In this document: one piece after another, positions 1 through 8,443 of the stretch
Layout: each line of letters begins with the position of its first letter
Numbering within the stretch: position 1 is the first letter of the stretch
NCBI GenBank assembly: GCA_049323455.1
Contig: JBMONF010000033.1
Location: 1 to 64,000 of the forward strand
Origin: Hypericibacter sp049323455
GTDB taxonomy: Bacteria; Pseudomonadota; Alphaproteobacteria; Dongiales; Dongiaceae
Direction: 5' to 3'
DNA length: 64,000 nucleotides
Made by a program: the position numbers and the translations under genes
Notes under the pieces: model-generated
Seen by the model: only the letters and a program-made list of their open reading frames with translations
Told to the model about the DNA's origin: nothing
The model's database searches: none

Positions 1-125
1 TGGGGGCGCTGGTGGCGGACGACATCTGCGGGCGGCACAGCGACCTGCTCGACCCGTTCCGCTTCTCGCGCTTCGCCGAGGGCAAGCTCCACCCCGTCTC
101 CCACAGCCCCTTCCCCTGGAGCTGA
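1..125 (+). CDS. C-terminus of a FAD-dependent oxidoreductase (partial)
   Basis: An open frame enters from the left edge and stops at TGA 123-125, giving about 40 residues. The tail contains DDICGRHSDLLDPFRFSRF and ends HPVSHSPFPWS. The pattern of a gating segment followed by a short proline-rich end matches the C-terminus of DAO-superfamily amine or amino-acid oxidases that sit in methylamine and betaine loci. That family call is from memory of such tails, because the nucleotide-binding part lies outside the window. It converges on the GlxA-type regulator, with 37 bp between the two stops. Confidence 0.55.
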   Translation, partial: GALVADDICGRHSDLLDPFRFSRFAEGKLHPVSHSPFPWS

Positions 126-162
126 GGAGAAAGAGACGCCGACGCAGACAGACGGAGGAAGC

Positions 163-1212
163 CTACCGGCGCAAGCGGTCGGATTTCGGCGTCGCTGCGT
201 TACGTCGCCTGCTCCCGGCCGTTGTCGGGGGTGTCTCGGCCAGGAAAGGCACGATTTCAGGTTTGCGATCCGCGCTGGGCACGACGTTGAAATGAAGCCG
301 ATAGGCGCGCGCGAAATGCGAGGCCGAGGTGAAGCCGCAAGCCACGCCGATCTCGAGCACGGAGAGCGTGCTATGGCGCAGCAGCTTGCGCGCCTTCTCG
401 AGCCTGAGCCGGATATAGTGCCGGGTCGGCGAGCAGCCGAGATAGCGCATGAACAATCGCTCGAGCTGGCGCGTCGAGACGCCGACCCGCGTGGCGATCT
501 GCGGCGCGTGCAGCGGTGTTTCGATCGCACCCTCCATGACCTCGATCGCGTTGACGAGTGCGGGCTGTGCTACGCCGAGGCGGTTGCGCAGCGTCATGCG
601 CTGGGCGTCGCGCGGCTGTCGAATGGTGCCGTAGATGAACTGATCCGAGACCTTGCCTGCGAACTCGTCGCCCTGCCGCTGCCGGATGAACTGCAGCATC
701 ACGTCCATCGCAGCCGTGCCGCCTGCACAGGTAAAGACGCCTTTGTCGATGACGAAGAGCTCGTTGGTGGCATCGAGATGCGGGAACGCTTCCTGGAACG
801 CTTCCAGATAGTCCCAATGCACGGTGCAGCGGCGGTTGTCCAGAAGACCCGCCGCGGCAAGGATGAAGCTCGCGGTGCTGACGCTGCCAAGGATGACGTT
901 GCGCCTGACCATCTGGCGCAAGAAGGCGTCGAGCTTGGCGTTCCGGTAGGTATCGCTGCCCATGCCGCCACAGACGACCAGCATGTCGAAATCCGCTTCC
1001 GCCGGTTTGGGCAGAGGTCGCGTGAGCACCTCCAAGCCGCCACCCGATGCGACCATGCCGCCCTCGGGCGAAAGGTGGCTCCAACGATAGAGAACGGCGC
1101 CCCGCATCAGGTTGGCACCCCGCAGCGGCTCCACGGTAGAGGCGAACGCCATCAGCGAGAAACCAGGCGTCAGCACCACTCCTACGTGGAATAAATCGCC
1201 GCGATGCGCCAT
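163..1212 (-). CDS. GlxA-family transcriptional regulator (DJ-1/PfpI domain plus AraC HTH)
   Basis: A 349-residue regulator. Residues about 8-175 form a DJ-1/PfpI-like sensor domain, and about 215-310 form a double helix-turn-helix of AraC type (ATRVGVSTRQLERLF, then EIGVACGFTSASHFARAYR). The nucleophile elbow reads SVSTASF with no cysteine, so the domain should bind ligand rather than act as an amidase. GbdR and CdhR, which respond to glycine betaine and carnitine, share this architecture. With an MttB homologue divergently adjacent, sensing of a quaternary amine is likely but inferred. I chose ATG 1212. The frame runs on to a TTG at 1260, but that extension is built from a 15-bp tandem repeat and is not plausible protein. 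Confidence 0.88.
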   Translation of the reverse strand: MAHRGDLFHVGVVLTPGFSLMAFASTVEPLRGANLMRGAVLYRWSHLSPEGGMVASGGGLEVLTRPLPKPAEADFDMLVVCGGMGSDTYRNAKLDAFLRQMVRRNVILGSVSTASFILAAAGLLDNRRCTVHWDYLEAFQEAFPHLDATNELFVIDKGVFTCAGGTAAMDVMLQFIRQRQGDEFAGKVSDQFIYGTIRQPRDAQRMTLRNRLGVAQPALVNAIEVMEGAIETPLHAPQIATRVGVSTRQLERLFMRYLGCSPTRHYIRLRLEKARKLLRHSTLSVLEIGVACGFTSASHFARAYRLHFNVVPSADRKPEIVPFLAETPPTTAGSRRRNAATPKSDRLRR

Positions 1213-1233
1213 TCTCGCCCACCCGTCGAAGCC

Positions 1234-1278
1234 GATCGGCCCGAAAACGATCAGGCCCAAAACGATCAGGCCATGTCG
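1234..1278. repeat. Three 15-bp tandem repeats upstream of the GlxA-type gene
   Basis: Three consecutive units begin GATCGGCCC, GATCAGGCCC and GATCAGGCC at 1234, 1249 and 1264. The first two are 13 of 15 identical and the third is partial. They lie in the 118-bp space between the divergent starts of the regulator (1212) and the MttB gene (1331). Direct repeats at that place could be binding sites for the AraC-type regulator. This is inference from position. Confidence 0.5.
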
Positions 1279-1330
1279 AAATCAGGCTAGTCTAACGCTG
1301 GAGGCCGATGGGACAAGGGGAGGGGTCGGA

Positions 1331-2893
1331 ATGAAAGGGACCCTGACGATGGAACCTGCGCGATCCACCCGCCGCACGCGACGGCCTCGGGCAACCCCGC
1401 ATCTCGGGGCGACCCTGCTGGGCTCGCCGCCGCTTCGCAACAGCTTCAAGCCGATCGAGCCGCTGAGCCAGGACCAGCTCATGGCGATCCACGAGGCGTC
1501 GCTGGACTTGCTCGAAACCGTCGGCATCGAGTTCATGGGCGCAGCGGCGCGGGCGAAGTTTCGCCAAGCAGGCGCCGAGGTCGAGGAGGCGAGCGGGCTC
1601 GTCAAGATCCCGCGCGGGCTCGTCAGCGACGCCCTCAAGACCGCGCCTTCGAGCTTCGTGCTGACCCCACGCAACCCGGCGCGCCGGCTCCATGTTGGCG
1701 AGAACTACGTCTCCTTCAGCCTGGTGGCGGGCCCGCCGAACATCCATGACTGCGTCAACGGGCGGCGCTCCGGCAACTATCAGGACTACATCTCGCTGAT
1801 CAAGCTCGCGCAGAGCTTCGACATTATTCACTTCATCGGCAACCAGCCGACCGCGCCGATCGAGCTGCCGGCCAGAACGCGCCATCTCGACTGCTATCTG
1901 GCGAACGTGACCTTCTCGGATCGCGTCTATCACTGCACGGCGATTGGTCGAAACCGGGCGCTGGACGGCATCGACATGATGGCGATCGCGCGGGACAAGA
2001 CGCGGGAGCAGATGATCGACGATCCGGGCGTGCTCACCATCATCTCCGTCAATTCGCCGCGTCGCTTCGACGAGGCGATGAGCGATGGCCTCATGGCCAT
2101 GTCGGAGTTCGGGCAGGCGGTAGTGGTGACGCCCTTCACGCTGATGGGGGCCATGGCGCCGGTGACGCTGGCCGCGGCCTTGATCCAGCAGAACGCCGAG
2201 GCGCTGGCCGGCATCGTGCTGACACAGCTGGTGCGCCCCGGTGCCCCTGTCGCCTATGGCGCCTTCACTTCGAACGTCGACATGCGCAGCGGCGCGCCTG
2301 CCTTCGGCACGCCGGAGAACGCCCGCGCGACGCTGGCGGCCGGGCAACTGGCGCGGCTCTATAATCTGCCTTACCGAGCCAGCAATTCGAGCGCGAGCAA
2401 TGTGGTCGATGCCCAGGCAGCCTACGAGTCCGAAATGTCGATCTGGTCGGCCGTGATGGGGCACGCCAACCTCGTCTATCACGGCGCCGGCTGGATGGAA
2501 GGCGGGCTCACCGCCTCATTCGAGAAGGTGATCCTCGACGTCGAGATGCTGCAGATGATGGCGGAAACCATCAAGCCGATCGACGTCGACCCGGCGGAAA
2601 TCGTGGACGGGCTCAAGGCCATCGCCGCGGTGCCGACCGGCGGGCACTTCTTCGGCGCCGCGCACACGCTCGCGCGTTACGAGACGGCGTTCTATCAGCC
2701 GCTTCTGTCGAATTGGCAGAACTACGAGAGCTGGGAACTGGCCGGCGCCCAGAACGCGACGCAGCGCGCCACGGCGATCTGGCAGAAGGCGCTCGAGGCC
2801 TATGAGCCGCCGCCGCTCGATCCGGCGATCGCCGAGGCACTGGAAGCCTTCGTCGCGCGCCGCAAGGAGGAGCTCGAGAACGTTGACCACTGA
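1331..2893 (+). CDS. Trimethylamine methyltransferase (MttB) family protein, non-pyrrolysine
   Basis: A 520-residue member of the MttB/MtgB family, TIM-barrel enzymes that move a methyl group from a methylated amine to a corrinoid protein. The body has the family look: IHEASLDLLETVGIEF near residue 50, a central VVVTPFTLMGAMAPVTLAAA, and the terminal YEPPPLDPAIAEALEAFVARRKEE. There is no in-frame TAG, so pyrrolysine, which marks true trimethylamine enzymes, is absent. Pyl-free members such as MtgB act on glycine betaine and other quaternary amines. No corrinoid protein or reactivase gene is in the window. Start ATG 1331 follows GGGGAGGGG. The frame extends upstream to 1112, but that part overlaps the divergent regulator. 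Confidence 0.9.
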   Translation: MKGTLTMEPARSTRRTRRPRATPHLGATLLGSPPLRNSFKPIEPLSQDQLMAIHEASLDLLETVGIEFMGAAARAKFRQAGAEVEEASGLVKIPRGLVSDALKTAPSSFVLTPRNPARRLHVGENYVSFSLVAGPPNIHDCVNGRRSGNYQDYISLIKLAQSFDIIHFIGNQPTAPIELPARTRHLDCYLANVTFSDRVYHCTAIGRNRALDGIDMMAIARDKTREQMIDDPGVLTIISVNSPRRFDEAMSDGLMAMSEFGQAVVVTPFTLMGAMAPVTLAAALIQQNAEALAGIVLTQLVRPGAPVAYGAFTSNVDMRSGAPAFGTPENARATLAAGQLARLYNLPYRASNSSASNVVDAQAAYESEMSIWSAVMGHANLVYHGAGWMEGGLTASFEKVILDVEMLQMMAETIKPIDVDPAEIVDGLKAIAAVPTGGHFFGAAHTLARYETAFYQPLLSNWQNYESWELAGAQNATQRATAIWQKALEAYEPPPLDPAIAEALEAFVARRKEELENVDH

Positions 2894-2956
2894 GCCAGCG
2901 CAAGCCCCTTCACCCAGCTTCGGGTAGGCTCGGCCGACGCCTCGTCAACCCTTCAC

Positions 2957-2996
2957 AACTCTCTCCCCAGAGCTTTGGGGGAAGGGAAGGATGAGG
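2957..2996. terminator. Possible bidirectional hairpin between convergent genes
   Basis: The 151-bp gap between the MttB and amidase stops holds CCCCAGAGCTTTGGGG near 2965-2980, flanked by pyrimidine-rich and purine-rich arms. It could form a stem ending transcription from both sides. There is no U tract, so it may equally be a dispersed palindromic repeat. Confidence 0.35.
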
Positions 2997-3044
2997 GGGC
3001 TTCGACCCCACTCGATATGAAAATCTAGGGAGCCGGCGGGCTGC

Positions 3045-3824
3045 TCAGGCGCGATAGAGCTCCGGGCGGCGATGGGCCTCGTAGCGATGGTCGCGCCTGA
3101 AGGCCGCATATCGCTCGAGATCGACGGAGCCGATCGCCAGCTCCTCGCCCTGACCGCAGCTTGCCAGGATGCTGCCGTCGGGGGCGGCTATACAGCTTTC
3201 GCCGGCGTAGCGCAGGCCGCTCTCCTCGCCGGCGCGATTCGCATAGAGGACGAACAGCCGGTTCTCATAGGCGCGCGCAGGGATGAGATGGCGCGCCACC
3301 ACGGGGTAGGGCGCCGTCGTGGCGCTCAAGGCGATGAGCGCGTCGGCGCCAGCCAGAGCAAGACCGCGCGCCAGCTCTGGAAAATCGATGTCGTAGCAGA
3401 TCATGAAGCCAAGCCTCAGACCGTCGAGCTCGAACAGGTCCAAGGCCTGCCCGGGAAGGAATTGCGCGCGCTCGTAATCGCCCCAAAGGTGGGTCTTGCG
3501 ATAGTTGGCGACCGCGCGGCCCTTGCGGTCCAGGACCGCAGCAGAGTTATAGACGCCTTCCGGCACGCGCTCCGGATAGCCGTAGGCGATGGCGAGGCCG
3601 GCCTTGGCCGCGATGGCGCCGACCCTGGTCGCCGAAGGGCCGTCGAGCGGCTCGGCCAGCTCCCGAACGGTCGCGCCAATGTTGTAGCCGCTGAGGAACA
3701 GCTCGGGCAGCAACAGCAGATCGGCGCTACGGCGGCCCGCCTCGGCGGCGAGCCTTTCCATCAAGGCCAGATTGGCGGCGATATCCGTCGGCGCGCCAAC
3801 GACCTGACCCAGCGCGACTTTCAT
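3045..3824 (-). CDS. Carbon-nitrogen hydrolase (nitrilase superfamily amidase)
   Basis: A 259-residue hydrolase of the nitrilase superfamily, which cleaves amide or nitrile C-N bonds through a Glu-Lys-Cys triad. All three residues are visible: Glu41 in LLLLPELFLSG, Lys110 in NYRKTHLWGDYE and Cys143 in MICYDIDFPE. The length is normal for single-domain amidases. No signal peptide is seen, so it is probably cytoplasmic. I chose ATG 3824 because MKVALGQ is the usual first strand of the fold and GGAAGG lies upstream. The longer frame to 3941 adds 39 residues unlike the family. Its place between an MttB gene and PrpD and CocE-type genes suggests work on an amide intermediate. The substrate is unknown. 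Confidence 0.88.
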   Translation of the reverse strand: MKVALGQVVGAPTDIAANLALMERLAAEAGRRSADLLLLPELFLSGYNIGATVRELAEPLDGPSATRVGAIAAKAGLAIAYGYPERVPEGVYNSAAVLDRKGRAVANYRKTHLWGDYERAQFLPGQALDLFELDGLRLGFMICYDIDFPELARGLALAGADALIALSATTAPYPVVARHLIPARAYENRLFVLYANRAGEESGLRYAGESCIAAPDGSILASCGQGEELAIGSVDLERYAAFRRDHRYEAHRRPELYRA

Positions 3825-3999
3825 GTGAAGCCTTCCCTTTGCCCGTGTCGGGGACCGGTTTATCGGGCCCGCTATCGCGCCGTCAAGTTTGGCGTAAGAC
3901 GCACAGATTCCGTCGATAAATGACGAAGCGCCGACAAGCATCGGTTCCTAATCTCGATATCGCATCGATCGCTGCAATTTCGCGAAGAGGGGCGTCGTG

Positions 4000-5376
4000 A
4001 TGGATGTTGCGCGTCTGTGCGCCTTCGTGCGCGAAACACCTTATGACGCGTTGCCGCCTGCCGTCCGGCGCATGGCCGAGCGTTGCCTGATCGATCTGGC
4101 GGGAACCGCTGCCGCCGGGCTGGCCACGCCGCTTTCGCATGTCATTCGCAATCATGCCGTGCGCGGCTTCGGCGCCGGCGAAGGCGCGCCCCGCGCGCGC
4201 CTGCTGCTCGACGGGCGCCGCGCGAGCCCGATGGGGGCGGCGCTCGCCGGCGGCATGACCATCGACAGCTTCGATGCCCATGACGGCCATGTCCTCACCA
4301 AGGGCCATGCGGGTGCCGCGGTGCTGCCGGGCCTGCTGGCACTGGTCGACGCGGCGGCCAAGCCGGTGACGGGTCCCGAGTTTCTGACGACGCTCGTCAT
4401 CGGCTACGAGATCGCGATCCGCGCCGGCATGGCCCAGCATGCGACGGCGCCCGACTATCACACTTCGGGCGCCTGGAACGCGCTCGGCGTCGGCGCGATG
4501 GCGGCGCGCCGCTGGGGGCTCGACCGCGAGCGCTTCCGCCATGCGCTCGGCATCGCCGAGTATCACGGCCCGCGCAGCCAGATGATGCGCTGCATCGATT
4601 ACCCGACCATGGTCAAGGACGGCTCGGGCTGGGGCGCCATGTGTGGCTTGAGCGCCGCCTATCTCGCCGCCGACGGCTTCACCGGCGCGCCGGCGCTGGT
4701 GGTCGAAAGCGAGGCCGTGGCTCATCTCTGGGGCGATCTCGGCGAGCGCTGGCGCATTCTCGAGATCTATTTCAAGCCCTATCCGATCTGCCGCTGGGCG
4801 CAGCCGGCGGTGGAGGCGGCGCTGGCGTTGAGGCGCGCCCATGCCGTCGATCCGATGGCGATCGAGGCCGTGGAGATCGAGACCTTCCACGAGGCGGTCC
4901 GGCTCGATCAGCACCGGCCAGGCTCGACCGAGGAGGCGCAATACAGCCTGCCTTTCCCGGTCGCGGCGGCGATCGTCCGCGGCAAGCTGGCGCCGACGGA
5001 CATCTCGGGCGCGGCCTTGGGCGACCGCGACATCCTGGCGATGAGCGACCGCATCCGGCTGGTCGAGGCGGAGGATCTCAACGCCCGCTTCCCCGCCGAG
5101 CGCTATGCGCGGGCGCGCTTCCACCTCGCGAACGGAAGGGTGCTGGAGAGTGACACCATGCCGGCGCGCGGCGATGCCGAACGGCCGCTGTCCGATGACG
5201 ACATCCTGGCCAAGTTCCACGAGCTGGCGGACGAGCCGCTGGGGCCGGGCGACGCGACGGCGCTCCTCGAGGCGATCGCCGCTCTTCCGAAACAGGACAG
5301 CGCGGCGGCGCTGGTCGACCGGTTGCTGAGCGCGCCGAAGCAGCGCACGGGGCAGGGCAAGATTGCAGCAGCGTGA
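4000..5376 (+). CDS. MmgE/PrpD family protein
   Basis: A 458-residue member of the MmgE/PrpD family, which includes 2-methylcitrate dehydratase and other dehydratases or isomerases. The family shows in ERCLIDLAGTAAAGLAT near the N-terminus, the GMTIDSFDAHDGH segment that carries catalytic Asp and His in PrpD, KGHAGAAVLPGLLAL, and the later KPYPICRWAQPAVEAAL. No propionate genes accompany it, so methylcitrate is unlikely. Homologues are common in catabolic clusters with amidases, with unassigned substrates. ATG 4000 follows GAAGAGG. A GTG lies immediately before it at 3997. The next gene overlaps its 3' end, so the two are probably co-transcribed. Confidence 0.87.
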   Translation: MDVARLCAFVRETPYDALPPAVRRMAERCLIDLAGTAAAGLATPLSHVIRNHAVRGFGAGEGAPRARLLLDGRRASPMGAALAGGMTIDSFDAHDGHVLTKGHAGAAVLPGLLALVDAAAKPVTGPEFLTTLVIGYEIAIRAGMAQHATAPDYHTSGAWNALGVGAMAARRWGLDRERFRHALGIAEYHGPRSQMMRCIDYPTMVKDGSGWGAMCGLSAAYLAADGFTGAPALVVESEAVAHLWGDLGERWRILEIYFKPYPICRWAQPAVEAALALRRAHAVDPMAIEAVEIETFHEAVRLDQHRPGSTEEAQYSLPFPVAAAIVRGKLAPTDISGAALGDRDILAMSDRIRLVEAEDLNARFPAERYARARFHLANGRVLESDTMPARGDAERPLSDDDILAKFHELADEPLGPGDATALLEAIAALPKQDSAAALVDRLLSAPKQRTGQGKIAAA

Positions 5377-7444
5377 GGTCGTGAGCCGGGAGAGCGTCCG
5401 CGTCGAGGAGGCCGTCTGGATCGAGCTCGCGGACGGCTGCCGGCTCGCAGCGCGGCTGTGGCTGCCATCCGAGTTCCAGTGCCCGGTGCCGGCTATCCTG
5501 GAATATCTGCCTTATCGCCGGCGCGACCGCCATCGCGGCGACGATGCGATCCTGCATCCCGCCTTCGCTACGGCCGGCTATGCCGCGATCCGCGTGGACA
5601 TGCGCGGCGCCGGCGATTCCGACGGCATCATGACCGACGAGTACACGGCTCGCGAATGGGTCGACGCGGCCGAGGTCATCGCCTGGATCGCGCGCCAGCC
5701 CTGGTGCAACGGCAAGGTCGGCATGATCGGGCTCTCCTGGAGCGGCTTCAACTCGCTGCAGGTGGCGGCCCTGGCGCCGCCGGCCTTGAAGGCGATCGTG
5801 ACCACCTGCGCGTCGGACGACCGCTATGGCGACGACATGCACTACATGGGCGGCTGCCTGCTCGACGACAACCTGCAGTATGGCTCGACGCTCTTCACTT
5901 GGCTCGCGACACCGCCCGATCCCGCCATCGTCGGCGAGCGCTGGCGCCAGATGTGGCTGGAACGCCTGGCGGCGGTCGAGCCGCCGGCCGCGCGCTGGAT
6001 GCGTCATTCCGACCGCGACGCCTATTGGAAAAGTGGCTCGGTCAGCGAGGACTACAGCCGCATCAAGGCCGCCGTGCTGGCCGTGGGCGGCTGGGCCGAC
6101 GGCTACACCAACGCGGTGCTGCGCCTGCTCGAAGGGCTGCCGGGCCCGCGCAAGGGGCTGATCGGCCCCTGGGGCCATGCCTTGCCGCATGTGGCCACGC
6201 CCGGTCCCCAGATCGATTTCTTGGGCTATGTGACCCGCTGGTGGGACCATTGGCTCAAGGGCCGCGACACCGGGATCATGGGCGAGCCGATGCTCACCTG
6301 CTGGATGCAGGAGAGCGAGCCGCCGCGCGCCCGTTATGCTGTACGGCGCGGCCGCTGGGTCGCCGAGGCCGTCTGGCCGAGCCCGCAGGTCGAGCGCCGA
6401 TCGTTGCACCTGACGCGATCGGGACTCGGCAAGAAAGCGGCGGCGATCGCCTTGGCGGTCCGCTCCCCCGCTACGGTCGGCTTGGCCTCGGGCGAGTGGT
6501 GCCCTTATGGCTGGGGGCCGGATATGCCGACCGACCAGCGCGAGGACGATGCCGGCTCGCTCTGCTTCGACGGCGCAGCGCTGGAGGAGCCCTTGCAGCT
6601 CCTGGGCGGTGCGCGCTTGGCGGTCGAGTTCTCGAGCGATAAGCCCGAGGCGATGCTGGCGGTGCGCCTCAACGACCTGGCGCCGGACGGCAGCGTGGCG
6701 CGGATCACCTACGGGCTTCTCAACCTGCAGCACCATGCCGGCCACGCGCGCGCCCTGGCGCTCGAGCCCGGCCGGCGCTACCGGGCCGAGATTCGGCTGA
6801 AGGGCGTGGCCTACGAGCTGCCTGCCGGCCACCGGCTGCGCGTGGCGGTCTCGACCGCCTATTGGCCGCTCGCCATGCCCGCGCCGCAGGCCGCGACCGT
6901 CACGCTTCATAACGGCGAGCTGCTTCTGCCGGTCCGCCAGCCTCGGGGCAACGAGGCGCTGCCGCCAGCCCTGGGCGCGGCCTGGAGCCCGCCGCCGCTC
7001 GAGGCCGAGGTGCTGGTTGCGCCCGAGCGCGGCCGCATCAGGATCGAGCGCAACCTGGTCGATGGCCTCACCACCGTCGAGGTGGTCCGCAACCTGGGCG
7101 CGCTCCATATCGCCGACGTCGATCTCGAGCTCCAAGCCCTGGGCTCGGAGCGCTACAGCATCGCGGCCGACGATCCGGCGCGAGCGCGCTCGGAAGCGCG
7201 CCGGCGAGCGGCGTTCAAGCGCGGCGACTGGCAGGTCGCGGTGGAGACAAGGTCGGTGCTGACGGCGGAGGGCGCCAGCTGGCGCCTGATCGTGACGCTC
7301 GACGCCTATGAAGGCGAGGCGCGCGTCTTCGCCCGCAACTGGGACCTGCTCATATCCCGATCCACGGCTTTCCGTTCTCCGGCGGAGGAGCCGACAGCCG
7401 GGCACAGGCCCGATCGCCCGGAGACAACGACGTCCAACGCGTAA
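5363..7444 (+). CDS. CocE/NonD family hydrolase (X-Pro dipeptidyl-peptidase fold)
   Basis: A 693-residue serine hydrolase related to cocaine esterase CocE and Xaa-Pro acyl-peptidases. An alpha/beta-hydrolase core covers about residues 20-320, with the nucleophile Ser125 in GLSWSGFN, the oxyanion region EYLPYRRRDR and the likely catalytic His in GPWGHALPH. A jelly-roll C-terminal domain follows (TAYWPLAMPAPQ). The family cleaves esters and amides. The listed start is TTG 5363, overlapping the upstream stop by 14 bp. GTG 5381 is an alternative that removes six residues. Placement between the PrpD-like gene and a quaternary-amine transporter suggests it releases a methylated amine from an ester or amide. 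That is inference. Confidence 0.88.
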   Translation: MQQREVVSRESVRVEEAVWIELADGCRLAARLWLPSEFQCPVPAILEYLPYRRRDRHRGDDAILHPAFATAGYAAIRVDMRGAGDSDGIMTDEYTAREWVDAAEVIAWIARQPWCNGKVGMIGLSWSGFNSLQVAALAPPALKAIVTTCASDDRYGDDMHYMGGCLLDDNLQYGSTLFTWLATPPDPAIVGERWRQMWLERLAAVEPPAARWMRHSDRDAYWKSGSVSEDYSRIKAAVLAVGGWADGYTNAVLRLLEGLPGPRKGLIGPWGHALPHVATPGPQIDFLGYVTRWWDHWLKGRDTGIMGEPMLTCWMQESEPPRARYAVRRGRWVAEAVWPSPQVERRSLHLTRSGLGKKAAAIALAVRSPATVGLASGEWCPYGWGPDMPTDQREDDAGSLCFDGAALEEPLQLLGGARLAVEFSSDKPEAMLAVRLNDLAPDGSVARITYGLLNLQHHAGHARALALEPGRRYRAEIRLKGVAYELPAGHRLRVAVSTAYWPLAMPAPQAATVTLHNGELLLPVRQPRGNEALPPALGAAWSPPPLEAEVLVAPERGRIRIERNLVDGLTTVEVVRNLGALHIADVDLELQALGSERYSIAADDPARARSEARRRAAFKRGDWQVAVETRSVLTAEGASWRLIVTLDAYEGEARVFARNWDLLISRSTAFRSPAEEPTAGHRPDRPETTTSNA

Positions 7445-7461
7445 GGCAAGGGAGGCTATCC

Positions 7462-8373
7462 ATGCTCAATCAACTCAATCCAATGTCCCGCCGCCGTCTC
7501 ATGGGCGGGTTGGGTGCGGCGGCGGCGCTTGCCGCCTTCGCCCCGCGGGTGCGCGCGGCCAGCGCCGTCAAGGTCGGCTGGACCACCGACACCGAGCAGT
7601 CGATCCTCGGCAACATGACGGCGCTGATCCTGGAGAAGAAGCTCGGGATCCCGGTCGAGCGGATCGGCAATCTCGGCGGCACCGGCATCGCGCATCAGGC
7701 CATCATCGACGGCGCCATCGACATCTATCCGGACTATACCGGCGATGCGCTGGCGAACGTGCTGAAGAAGGACCCGATCACCGACCCGGCCAAGGCCTGG
7801 GAGGCGGTCAAGGACGGCTATGCCAAGGATTACAAGATCACCTGGCTCAAGCCCACACCCTTCAACAACACCTACGCGCTGGCGCTCAAGGAGGCCAAGG
7901 CGGCGGAGCTCAACATCACGACCATCTCCGGCCTCGCGCCCCACGCCCCGGGCTGGAAGCTAGGCTGCTCGGTCGAGTTCGCCGGGCGGCCGATCGACGG
8001 TTATCCCGGCATGGTCAAGCATTACGGTTTCAAGTTCGGCACGGTGAAGCCCATGGATGTCGGGCTGATGTACACGGCCGTCGACAGTGGCGAGGTGGAT
8101 GTCATCGTCGCCTTCGCCACCGATGCCCGCATCGGCAAGGTGGGGCTGCGCGTGCTGGCGGACGACAAGCTGTTCTTTCCATCCTACAACGCTGCGATCA
8201 CCGTGCGCGACGAGGTACTGAAGGCTCACCCTGAGATCGCCCCGGCGGTCGAGGCCGTGACGGGCACGCTCGAGACGCCGGTGCAGATCAAGCTCAATGG
8301 GCGCTCGGACATCGAGGGCGTGCCGCCCGAGACGGTGGCAGAGGAGTATCTCAAGCAGCTCAAAGTGCTCTAA
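7462..8373 (+). CDS. Osmoprotectant / quaternary-amine ABC transporter substrate-binding protein (OpuBC/OsmF type)
   Basis: A 303-residue periplasmic binding protein. The N-terminus SRRRLMGGLGAAAALAAF looks like a Tat-type signal, with cleavage likely after AFAPRVRAA. The mature part has KVGWTTDTEQSILGNM and the family hallmark DIYPDYTGDAL, as in OpuBC, OpuCC and OsmX proteins that bind betaine, choline or carnitine. It is the first gene of a complete importer followed by two permeases and an ATPase. The upstream catabolic genes suggest uptake for nutrition rather than osmoprotection. ATG 7462 follows GGGAGG. Confidence 0.9.
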   Translation: MLNQLNPMSRRRLMGGLGAAAALAAFAPRVRAASAVKVGWTTDTEQSILGNMTALILEKKLGIPVERIGNLGGTGIAHQAIIDGAIDIYPDYTGDALANVLKKDPITDPAKAWEAVKDGYAKDYKITWLKPTPFNNTYALALKEAKAAELNITTISGLAPHAPGWKLGCSVEFAGRPIDGYPGMVKHYGFKFGTVKPMDVGLMYTAVDSGEVDVIVAFATDARIGKVGLRVLADDKLFFPSYNAAITVRDEVLKAHPEIAPAVEAVTGTLETPVQIKLNGRSDIEGVPPETVAEEYLKQLKVL

Positions 8374-8392
8374 GCTGTCACGAGAGGTCTGC

Positions 8393-8425
8393 GGCGCCGG
8401 ATGGTCCGAGCTGCCGTCCGGCGCC
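8393..8425 (+). promoter_or_regulatory. Intercistronic hairpin after the binding-protein gene
   Basis: GGCGCCGGA at 8393-8401 pairs perfectly with TCCGGCGCC at 8417-8425 across a 15-nt loop. It starts 20 bp after the binding-protein stop and ends 18 bp before the permease start. No U tract follows. In malE-malF-like operons such stems shield the upstream mRNA from 3' decay and give an excess of binding protein. The same role is inferred here. Confidence 0.65.
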
Positions 8426-8443
8426 CGTTATCTTGTCCCGTCT

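Noticed and set aside
1331..2893. Pyrrolysine in the MttB homologue
   Set aside because: No in-frame amber codon is present in either MttB gene, so these are Pyl-free family members.
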